Assembly (NCBI GenBank): GCA_949775045.1 | Contig: OX459098.1 | Coordinates: forward strand, 23,130,542 to 23,194,541 | DNA length: 64,000 nt | Reading direction: 5' to 3' | From: Metridium senile | Lineage: Eukaryota > Cnidaria > Anthozoa > Actiniaria > Metridiidae | Notes under the pieces: generated by a model | The model's database searches: none | Seen by the model: only the letters and a program-made list of their open reading frames with translations | Told to the model about the DNA's origin: nothing | Program-made: the position numbers and the translations under genes | Part shown: in pieces, positions 54,801 to 64,000 of the stretch | Position numbering within the stretch: the stretch's first letter is position 1 | Layout: every line of letters begins with the position of its first letter

Positions 54801-57800
54801 ACTCGCCCGTTTACAATCACAGTAACTACTGGGTTACAAAAAATCATCCATTTACAATCACAGTAATTACTGGGTTACAAAAATCATTCATTTACAATCA
54901 CAGTAACTACTGGGTTACAAAACTCGTCCGTATACAATCACAGTAACTACTGGGTTACAAAAAATCATCCGTTTACAATCACAGTAACTACTGGGTTACA
55001 AAAAATCATCAATTTACAATCACAGTAACTACTGGGTTACAAAAATCATCCGTTTACAATCACAGTAACTACTGGGTTACAAAAATCATTAATTTACAAT
55101 CACAGTAACTACTGGGTTACAAAACTCGTCCGTATACAATCACAGTAACTACTGGGTTACAAAAATCATTCATTTACAATCACAGTAACTACTGGGTTAC
55201 AAAAATCATCCGTTTACAATCACAGTAACTACTGGGTTACAAAAATCATTAATTTACAATCACAGTAACTACTGGGTTACAAAACTGGTCCGTTTACAAT
55301 CACAGTAACTACTGGGTTACAAAAAATCATCCATTTACAATCACAGTAAGTACTGGGTTACAAACATCATTCATTTACAATCACAGTAACTACTGGGTTA
55401 CAAAAATCATCCGTTTACAATCACAGTAACTACTGGGTTACAAAAATCATTAATTTACAATCACAGTAACTACTGGGTTACAAAACTGGTCCGTTTACAA
55501 TCACAGTAACTACTGGGTTACAAAAAATCATCCATTTACAATCACAGTAAGTACTGGGTTACAAACATCATTCATTTACAATCACAGTAACTACTGGGTT
55601 ACAAAAATCATCCGTTTACAATCACAGTAACTACTGGGTTACAAAAATCATTAATTTACAATCACAGTAACTACTGGGTTACAAAACTGGTCCGTTTACA
55701 ATCACAGTAACAACTGGGTTACAAAAATCATCCGTTTACAATCACAGTAACTACTGGGTTACAAAAATCATTCATTTACAATCACAGTACCTACTGGGTT
55801 ACAAAACTCGTCCGTATACAATCACAGTAACTACTGGGTTACAAAAATCATCCGGTTACAATCACAGTAACTACTGGGTTACAAAACATCATCAATTTAC
55901 AATCACAGTAACAACTGGGTTACAAAAATCATCCGTTTACAATCACAGTAACTACTGGGTTACAAAAATCATTCATTTACAATCACAGTAACTACTGGGT
56001 TACAAAAAATCATCAATTTACAATCACAGTAACAACTGGGTTACAAAAATCATCCGTTTACAATCACAGTAACTACTGGGTTACAAAAATCATTTATTTA
56101 CAATCACAGTACCTACTGGGTTACAAAACTCGTCCGTATACAATCACAATAACTACTGGGTTACAAAAAATCATCAATTTACAATCACAGTAACTACTGG
56201 GTTACAAAAAATCATCAATTTACAATCACAGTAACTACTGGGTAACAAAACATCATCAATTTACAATCACAGTAACAACTGGGTTACAAAAATCATCCGT
56301 TTACAATCACAGTAACTACTGGGTTACAAAAATCATTCATTTACAATCACAGTACCTACTGGGTTACAAAAGTCGTCCGTATACAATCACAGTAACTACT
56401 GGGTTACAAAAATCATCCGTTTACAATCACAGTAACTACTGGGTTACAAAAAATCATCAATTTACAATCACAGTAACAACTGGGTTACAAAAATCATCCG
56501 TTTACAATCACAGTAACTACTGGGTTACAAACATCATTCATTTACAATCACAGTAACTACTGGTTGACAAAAAATCATCAATTTACAATCACAGTAACTA
56601 CTGGGTTACAAAAAATCATCAATTTACAATCACAGTAACTACTGGGTTACAACAATCATACGTTTACAATCACAGTAACTACTGGTTTACAAAAAATCAT
56701 CAATTTACAATCACAGTAACTACTGGTTTACAAAAATCATTCATTTACAATCACAGTAACTACTGGGTTACAGAACTCGTCCGTATACAATCACAGTAAC
56801 TACTGGGTTACAAAAATCATTCATTTACAATCACAGTAACTACTGGGTTACACAACTCGTCCGTATACAATCACAGTAACTACTGGGTTACAACAATCAT
56901 TCATTTACAATCACAGTAACTACTGGGTTACAAAACTCGCCCGTTTACAATCACAGTAACTACTGGGTTACAAAAAATCATCCATTTACAATCACAGTAA
57001 TTACTGGGTTACAAAAATCATTCATTTACAATCACAGTAACTACTGGGTTACAAAACCCGTCCGTATACAATCACAGTAACTACTGGGTTACAAAAAATC
57101 ATCCGTTTACAATCACAGTAACTACTGGGTTACAAAAAATCATCAATTTACAATCACAGTAACTACTGGGTTAAAAAAATCATCCGTTTACAATCACAGT
57201 AACTACTGGGTTACAAAAATCATTAATTTACAATCACAGTAACTACTGGGTTACAAAACTCGTCCGTATACAATCACAGTAACTACTGGGTTACAAAAAT
57301 CATTCATTTACAATCACAGTAACTACTGGGTTACAAAAATCATCCGTTTACAATCACAGTAACTACTGGGTTACAAAAATCATTCATTTACAATCACAGT
57401 AACTACTGGGTTACAAAACTGGTCCGTTTACAATCACAGTAACTACTGGGTTACAAAAAATCATCCATTTACAATCACAGTAAGTACTGGGTTACAAACA
57501 TCATTCATTTACAATCACAGTAACTACTGGGTTACAAAAATCATCCGTTTACAATCACAGTAACTACTGGGTTACAAAAATCATTAATTTACAATCACAG
57601 TAACTACTGGGTTACAAAACTGGTCCGTTTACAATCACAGTAACTACTGGGTTACAAAAAATCATCCATTTACAATCACAGTAAGTACTGGGTTACAAAC
57701 ATCATTCATTTACAATCACAGTAACTACTGGGTTACAAAACTGGTCCGTTTACAATCACAGTAACTACTGGGTTACAAAAATCATTAATTTACAATCACA

Positions 57801-58407
57801 GTAACTACTGGGTTACAAAACTGGTCCGTTTACAATCACAGTAACTACTGTTTTACAAAAAAATCATCCATTTACAATCACAGTAACTACTGGGTTACAA
57901 AACTCATCCGTTTACAATCACAGTAAGTACTGGGTTACAAAAATCATTCATTTACAATCACAGTAACTACTGGGTTACAAAACTCGTCCGTATACAATCA
58001 CAGTAACTACTGGGTTACAAAAATCATCCGTTTACAATCACAGTAATTACTGGGTTACAAAAATTATCCATTTACAATCACAGTAATTACTGGGTTACAA
58101 AAATCATCAATTTACAATCACAGTAACTACTGGGTTGAAAAAAATCATCAATTTACAATCACAGTAACTACTGGGTTAAAAACAATCATACGTTTATAAT
58201 CACAGTAACTACTGGTTTACAAAAAATCATCAATTTACAATCACAGTAATTACTGGGTTACAAAAATCATCCGTTTACAATCACAGTAAGTACTGGGTTA
58301 CAAAAATCATTCATTTACAATCACAGTAACTACTGGGTTACAAAACTCGCCCGTTTACAATCATAGTAACTACTGGGTTACAAAACTCGTCCGTTTACAA
58401 TCACAGT
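30851..58407 (-). repeat. 40-bp satellite, reverse block, nearly 690 copies with higher-order structure
   Basis: The plus strand reads TTTACAATCACAGTAACTAC then TGGGTTACAAAAATCATCCG, the reverse complement of the monomers at 24.1-25.8 kb. Each monomer has the inverted repeat GTAAC-TACTGG-GTTAC. Many subtypes recur in fixed order (AAACTCGTCCG, CCAAATTCATACA, AAAAACATCCG, CAAATTAACTAC, GTAACAACTGG). Long-range duplications are exact: 1041 bp (32781 to 33822, 33261 to 34302, 33541 to 34582), 7462 bp (36482 to 43944, 37563 to 45025), 6024 bp (42941 to 48965), 5024 bp (49441 to 54465). Most length variation is one or two bases in the A-run after GGTTAC. No gene is interspersed. Confidence 0.97.
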
Positions 58408-58500
58408 GGGTCAGGGTCAGGTGTGTCGAAGTGGGTCAGGGTTAGGTTGGTTGAAGTGGGTCAGTGTTAGGTGGGTTGAACTTGGTCAGGTGGGTTTAAC
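58405..58500 (+). repeat. 25-bp tandem repeat, about 4 degenerate copies
   Basis: Units GAAGTGGGTCAGGGTTAGGT-(TGGTT) at 58428, 58453 and a shorter one at 58478. It starts at the last 40-bp monomer (CACAGTGGGTCAGG). The GGGTTAGG words resemble telomere repeats but are part of the 25-bp unit. Confidence 0.8.
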
Positions 58501-59325
58501 TACAATCATTGCCAAAAATGTTGGCACGAATGTGATAAGGTAATTTTACCACTGCTGAAATTCTACTTCTCCTCCAACCCCTGTTCGCAATGTTGAGGAG
58601 GGAGTCATTGTTTGGTGCTTGTGTGGTTGACCTGTCAATGCGCTATCATTTCACACCAACATTGATGTGGGGGGAAGGGGGGAAATTTTTTTATACTTAA
58701 AATAAACGAAGTAGTCACTATGAGATAAAATACTAAAATCGTGCCAACTACTTTTGACAATGATTGTCTGAACGACAAAAGGTGTTCTAAAATATATGCT
58801 TTGCATTTCTGATTTAATTTTTGTTCCTAAAATAAAGCACCCGCACTTGTTACATAACTTCAAATTGAGATTGCTAAAAATGTCTGAAGAAAGTGTTATC
58901 TTTCAATGAGTTTAGTTCATCTGTCACTTCATCCTAATTAGGTGATAAAGTCATTTTTGGTGTACAGCTTTAAAGTTATTGTCTTTCATATAGTTTTGAT
59001 ACTAAACAAATGAAGTCATGCCACTAAAAGAAAGAAAAAGAAAAGTTGTAATTATTAAGTATGAATTTTGTCATTTCCAAATTGTAAAATGCTTGTTATG
59101 GTATGTTGAAATGCAGAGAAAGCTATAAAATCGTTTAAAATCAATCACTGATATTCGAAAGTGCAAACATATTTTCTCATATTTCTCCATATTTATTTAA
59201 AAAATGTCAAGTGATTCATTATCAACGTTTACATAGAAATGTTAACTTTTCTTCCAAATACGTATAAATCTTGATCCATTATTCGTAGCAAAATAGTCAC
59301 TGTATAAAGATCGCTCGTTTTTTAA
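58501..59325. other. Gene-free AT-rich stretch
   Basis: No coding or repeat signal was recognised on either strand. Confidence 0.5.
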
Positions 59326-59750
59326 CACAGGGAGCCCAACGGTACTCCCCAACGGTACTCCATCCAATAAACGCTAAAAAACATGTCTAAACTGAAGGCT
59401 TTTAAAACTTTTCGATATTTTCATAAAGAACAGCAAAGGATCTTAACATTTATTAGGGTTCATAGCCATTAGAAACGCTCTTTTGGTGATTTTGGAACTG
59501 TTCTCTCTTGTAAACATTACAAATGAAAGGACAACTATAGCTTTATTATAGTGGAGTAGGGAGCACCGTTGATATTTTCGCTGCGATTTACAAATTTTAG
59601 AAAAAAAACATCCCATGGTGTTTGAACATTTGCAAAGCAAATGTTGATATATATTTTGGACCGATAAATTCAAAATTCTCCCAATTATCAACAAATTAGT
59701 CATGGAGTACCGTGCGGAGTACCGTGCGGAGTACCGTTGGGAGCCCCTTG
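59326..59750. mobile_element. 425-bp TIR element with internal GGTACTCC motifs
   Basis: The left end reads CACAGGGAGCCCAACGGTAC then TCCCC AACGGTACTCC; the right end is its inverse, GGAGTACCG repeated three times and then TTGGGAGCCCCTTG. Each end therefore carries two or three copies of an AACGGTACTCC-like word. The interior is AT-rich and non-coding. CAGGG-type ends suggest hAT but no 8-bp duplication is visible. Confidence 0.7.
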
Positions 59751-60184
59751 TAAAAGTGCAAAATCGCTATTTTTGTATGCATTTCGCAAGGCAATGTTTA
59801 GTAAAAGCGCTAGAAATAAACTTTAATACCACTAACATGTAGTTAATTGCAATTGCTTTTTAATTTTATAAAGGAAACATGAAAATTTTAGTTGCAAAAG
59901 TGTTATTGAATATATTAAGTGGTCTACGTGACTTCCTCTTGATCCCATCGCATTAGCATAATGTTACATAACACATTAAAACACAAAGAACTATTGTTTT
60001 AATTTAAAAACACAGGGAATCCATGAAACCATAAAAATACTATTCGCTCGCAAATATTTCATTTAATATTCAAACAATACATTTTAACCATATTATGATA
60101 CGTAGCTTTGAGCCTTTAGAGGTTATAGTTTGGTGTTACGCTTACGCAAATTCGAGCTTCTAAAAACAAATGTACACTATAGTA
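59751..60184. other. Gene-free AT-rich stretch
   Basis: Nothing is recognised. Confidence 0.5.
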
Positions 60185-60310
60185 GTTAATCACTATAACC
60201 TGGTGTAATCACAGTATAATCTAGAAAAATCACTGTTATCAAGTGTAATCACTGTAATATAGTGTAATCATTGTTATCCAGTGTATTATTACTGTAATCT
60301 AGTGTCACTC
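60185..60310 (+). repeat. Degenerate tandem repeat of GTGTAATCACTGTAATCTA-like units
   Basis: About five to six units of 19-25 bp (CTGGTGTAATCACAGTATAA, AAGTGTAATCACTGTAATAT, CCAGTGTATTATTACTGTAA). Confidence 0.65.
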
Positions 60311-60335
60311 CTCCTCTGATGATTTATCAATCCTG

Positions 60336-61185
60336 AAAATGCAGTTTCTATGTAAAACATAATGTTTTTGCACTAACTCCTTTCTAAGTAGTTCAGTTTT
60401 AATAATTCAAAGTTACCTTGTATCAGAGAGTGATTATTTATTCATTAAAAATTTGATTTTGTTAGTGAAAATAGCTCTTTTCACAACAATGTCAAAATAT
60501 GGCATGCTGTAATTGCAGTTTCTGAGGAAACAAAAAAAAAATGTCTTCAATGTTTTTTCACTATCTTCTTTATAAATCGCTTGGTTTTGTTGATTTATAG
60601 TTACCTTGTATCAAAGAGTGACCATTTGTTCATTAAAAGTTTGTTTTTGTTAGTGAAAATAGCTCTTTTCACACCAATGTGAAAATATGGCATGCTGTAA
60701 TTGCAGTTTCTGAGGAAACAAAAAAAAATTTCTTCAATGTTTTTTCACTATCTTCTTTATAAATCGTTTGGTTTTGTTGATTTATAGTTACCTTGTATCA
60801 AAGAGTGACCATTTGTTCATTAAAAGTTTGTTTTTGTTAGTGAAAATAGCTCTTTTCACAACAATGTCAAAATATGGCATGCTGTAATTGCAGTTTCTGA
60901 GGAAACAAAAATATTTTTCTTCAATGTTTTTGCACTATCTTCTTTATAAATAGTTTGGTTTTGTTGATTTATAGTTAACTTGTATCAAAGAGTGACTATT
61001 TATTCATTAAAAGTTTGTTTTTGTTAGTGAAAATAGCTCTTTTTTCACACCAATGTCAACATGTCAACATATGGCATGCTGAAATTGCAGTTTCTGAGGA
61101 AACAAAAATATTTTTCTTTAATGTTTTTGCACTATCTTCTTTATAAATAGTTTAGTTTTGTTAATCTATAGTTACCTTAATTTTC
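60336..61185 (+). repeat. Tandem repeat, period about 187 bp, 4-5 copies
   Basis: GCAGTTTCTGAGGAAACAAA recurs at 60515, 60703, 60890 and 61087 (spacings 188, 187, 197), with a diverged first copy near 60336. Each unit also contains GTTACCTTGTATCAAAGAGTG and GGCATGCTG. The later copies have small insertions. Confidence 0.9.
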
Positions 61186-61477
61186 GGTTTGGGCGGGCAC
61201 AATTTAATGGATTACCTGCTAAATTTCAATGAAATATAACGGTCAAATTGTAAAAAAATGAGCGATTTTTTTTTTTTTTTTTTGCAATTAGATAACTGGG
61301 AAATTGCATGGTTTAGTTTCACATCATACTCTAAATTTCTTATCCATAAAATATCTCTAAATTCGCCCTTCAGATTTTGATGGTAAAAAAGGTAAAGGCA
61401 GAATAAGGCATTTCCCTACACAATGCAGTTGGAGGATAACATTCAATTTTGAGTTAAATCAGCTGTGACGTCATTAC
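61186..61477. other. Gene-free stretch with a poly-T run
   Basis: A T-run at about 61267-61283. Nothing else is recognised. Confidence 0.5.
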
Positions 61478-61695
61478 CACGCATTGTGCTTTACGATCTC
61501 CTTGAAAATCATATCCTTTTTTAATTTAACCTTTATGTATAAGATCTGTTCTATTAGATGGAAATCGCAATCAATCTCTATAAGTATACTTAGTTCAAAG
61601 TCTGAAGGTACTCGTGCAAAGGTATTTGGTTGAGTCACCTCAACATAACCGACCATACTACCGCAGATGGGCAAATAATACGACATTGGTATACA
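61478..61695 (-). CDS. Unrecognised possible exon
   Basis: On the minus strand, an acceptor-like CTAGTTTTAG precedes an open frame of 72 codons ending at a donor-like GCGTG|GTAATG. The peptide is protein-like rather than repeat-like: SYYLPICGSMVGYVEVTQP, then FARVPSDFELSILIEIDCDF, then HLIEQILYIKVKLKKD and FKEIVKHNAW. If not spliced, it ends at TAA two codons later. I do not recognise a family. No neighbouring exon was found, so it may be an isolated relic or chance. Confidence 0.3.
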
Positions 61696-62749
61696 CTAAA
61701 ACTAGATCAAACATTTGTTTTCCTATTCCTCTTAAATCTTCAAAGCGAAAAAAACGCCTTAATACAAATAAAGACTATGTTTAACTTGAATGTCTGAAAT
61801 ATGATAAACTACATATGTTTGCAAATCAAGATTCTACGATTTCATGTTGAATTTTGCTGCAAAATCACCTTTAAACGATGCATACTCCAACAGACATACT
61901 GTTTTCTTGATCTCTCTAAATTTGCACATATAAATGGTACAAGTTTCATCACAGTAACCTCTGCCTAAAGCTAATCTGTGAAACTCACTCTCAACAGTTA
62001 AAACCTTTAAGCTTTACATTTGAAACATTAGCAGCTAGAAAACAAACTTTCATTATAGAAATTTTAGTTGACGCTAATAGAAAGGCCAATGTGTAACACG
62101 AGCTAAATTTGAATTTGATGAGAGAGTTGCAATTAATGTACAGGTAATAGGTGAGGCCAAATTCGAGTTTGATTATAATGATATGGTTACGATTACAATC
62201 TACGCTAGTATATTGCAGTTGAGATTAAAGTTTATTTCGAAATAATAGCTTCGTTTTGTAAAACCAAAATAACACTAGATTTATTTGTAGCTCGTGATTA
62301 TTTATACAAAATTAATATACTAAATACGCTGTTGGAGCTCTAGTGAAATGATTGCCTAATGTGCCCTATTTCTCAAGGATTGAGAACAATTTCTAACATC
62401 TCACTTGTATGAAATGTAAAACTAAAAGAACCGAAATTGCAATGCCATGTTTGTAATTGTCACTTCCGAAAGAGGAAGATTTGAAAAAAAAAAACGAATC
62501 TCTACCCATATTAAAGCAATTGTTATTCCACAATAACCGGTTTTTAGCAAAACGAATAATGTGTACAACTGTCTCAGTCGGATAGCCTTTGAATATTTGA
62601 ATCATACAAAAATACTTCAAAAAAATTATGTTCATAGTCATCAAATAGATACAGATACTATTATAAGCAAAATAATTATATTTTACTTCACATTGGTTAT
62701 CTCAAATAGTGTCAAATTCTATACACTCAATACATATTTGGAATCAAAA
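61696..62749. other. Gene-free AT-rich stretch
   Basis: A weak duplication of GCTAAATTTGAATTTGATGA-like words occurs at 62102 and 62157. No gene is recognised. Confidence 0.45.
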
Positions 62750-63770
62750 TACTGAATCGCAAGTTAGTGCTTGAGTATTCTATTTGTTTGACCGTTCCTT
62801 CATCCGATATCAGTGATAAAAGCTATGATCACGAAGAATATTCTACATTTTGCATTATAAATAAAAAGTCATATTCTGGTTTACCATACTTGTATGAAAT
62901 GTTGTTAAATTAAAGCTTTAATACACGTACGTTATCTATGCAAATCAAAAATGAATACCATCAATTCAAAACAATATTTAAAGAGCGTGACTTTTTTTTT
63001 CTTTAATTTCAAGGACAAGCGCGGATGCAGGTCCCCATTATACGAATACACGCTCGTTAATGCACGAGTACTATTTGATTGACCTTTCCATGACCCGATG
63101 TCAGTGATAAGGCAAAAAAAAAAAAAAATTGAATAAATAAAATAACCAATCACGAAAAACTATCCATGTTGCTTTATAAATAACGAGTCATATTATGGTT
63201 TATCATATTAGTTTGCAATAAATAAATAAATATTATCTTATCAAAACAATACTCAAAGAGCGTGAAGTTTTAATTTTGGCAAAGCACTTTGTCGAAGAAA
63301 TAAACTAATAAATCACGAAAAGTTATCCATTTTTCATTATATATAATGAGTCATACTGTGGTTTATCATATTTGTATGAAAATGTTGTTAAAGCTTTAAA
63401 TTAACACACGGTTTCTATAGGTAAATAAAAATAATAATACTATCATATCAAAACAATACTCAAGGAGCGTGACGTTTTGTTTTTCGCAAAGAAGATTGAA
63501 CAAATAAAATAACTAATTACGAAAAAGTATCCATTTTGCATTATAAATAATGAGTCATACTCTGGTTTATGTGTGTAAGAAATGTTCTTAAAGCTTTGAA
63601 ACACGTTGTCTATGCAAATAAAAAATGAACACCATCAAAAGAATATTGAAGAGTGTGACTTTTTTTTCATTCCAAGGACAAGCGAGGACGAAGGTCTCCA
63701 TTACACGAAATTACACGCCCGTTAATAAACGAGTACTATTTGATTGATTATATAATCGATTAAGGGTTAA
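62750..63770 (+). repeat. Degenerate tandem array, unit about 160-320 bp, 4-5 copies
   Basis: A core of ATCACGAAAAACTATCCAT with TTGCATTATAAATAA and GAGTCATATTATGGTTTA recurs near 62829, 63150, 63312 and 63518. AATACTCAAAGAGCGTGAC precedes several copies. A longer module with AAGGACAAGCG and ACGAGTACTATTTGATTGA occurs near 63013-63082 and 63672-63745. Copies are diverged and unequal in length. Confidence 0.7.
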
Positions 63771-64000
63771 ACGTTGTAAACTCTAACCTTTACGAACACC
63801 ATAAGCACTAACCCTAATCCTTATCGTAATGTTAATTCCAAAGACTAATCCTAAGTGGCGAAGGGTGAAACTTTGTGAATACTAACACTTACGTCAACCC
63901 CTAACCCTATTTAGGGTTAAACATTTGAAACGCTAACCCTAATCAAGTAAGGGTTTATATGATATAAACCGTAACCCTAACCCCACCCTAACCCCTTCAG
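63771..64000 (+). repeat. Degenerate telomere-like CCCTAA words
   Basis: AACCCTAA, CCCTAACCCTA, TTAGGGTTAAA and TAACCCTAACCCCACCCTAA are scattered over the last 230 bases on both strands. They are imperfect and interrupted, so this is interstitial or subtelomere-like sequence and not a functional telomere. It runs off the window. Confidence 0.6.

Noticed and set aside
30851..58407. CRISPR-like array (conserved 26-base part and variable 10-14-base part)
   Set aside because: The variable parts are a handful of recurring variants, the unit is 40 bp with copying in blocks, there are no cas genes, and the genome is eukaryotic. It is a satellite.
58405..58500. Telomere repeat (TTAGGG)n
   Set aside because: GGGTTAGG words are embedded in a 25-bp unit and do not form a hexamer run.
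59443..59703. 86-codon minus-strand frame
   Set aside because: It lies inside the 425-bp TIR element, has no recognisable domain and is probably chance.

Overview
This is a metazoan genomic window, AT-rich and largely non-coding, probably from a cnidarian-like marine invertebrate. The basis is spliced genes with GT-AG introns, a secreted PAN/Apple protein, a WDR20 orthologue, several LINE lineages, many short palindromic elements and long satellites. The phylum is an inference; nothing here is diagnostic. No bacterial features were seen.

Region 1 (1-10.7 kb) holds two host genes. The first coding exon of a WDR20-like WD-repeat protein lies on the minus strand at 77-319, and its body is left of the window. 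A PAN/Apple-domain secreted protein lies on the plus strand: promoter with two CCAAT boxes and a CRE at 5956-6016, untranslated exon to 6159, signal-peptide exon 6464-6560, PAN exon 9314-9579, and a 3' end that is uncertain. Between and inside them are LINE 3' ends, a 41-bp minisatellite, an (ATCC)n tract and at least six palindromic or MITE-like elements, five of them downstream of 5.5 kb.

Region 2 (10.7-24.1 kb) is nested transposons. A 1.5-kb element is bounded by inverted clusters of a 15-bp motif (TGTTGCGGACATTAC). A MULE-type transposase gene on the minus strand is recognisable in three exons (21082-21064, 20953-20926, 15195-13130) whose phases join correctly; its large exon carries a nonsense codon and frameshifts. 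Its 5.7-kb second intron holds an (ATT)n tract containing an apparently intact 1109-codon retrotransposon ORF (17257-20586) with a reverse transcriptase, a CCHC finger and a restriction-like endonuclease signature. Downstream are a tRNA-like SINE candidate, a 144-bp palindromic MITE and a 5'-truncated LINE (about 22657-24038).

Region 3 (24.1-58.5 kb) is a 34-kb satellite domain with no gene in it. A 98-bp satellite (about 51 copies, 25.85-30.85 kb) is flanked by the same 40-bp satellite in opposite orientations: about 1 kb on the left and 27.5 kb (nearly 690 copies) on the right. Both satellites have higher-order structure, with duplication offsets of 1372/1470 bp in the 98-bp array and 1041, 5024, 6024 and 7462 bp in the 40-bp array. 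Both monomers contain a small inverted repeat and GTTAC words.

Region 4 (58.5-64 kb) is AT-rich sequence with a 425-bp TIR element, two degenerate tandem arrays (about 187 and 200 bp), one unrecognised possible exon (61478-61695, minus) and, at the right edge, degenerate telomere-like CCCTAA words. The genes do not form one pathway. The window reads as two ordinary genes beside a transposon nest and a large satellite block.
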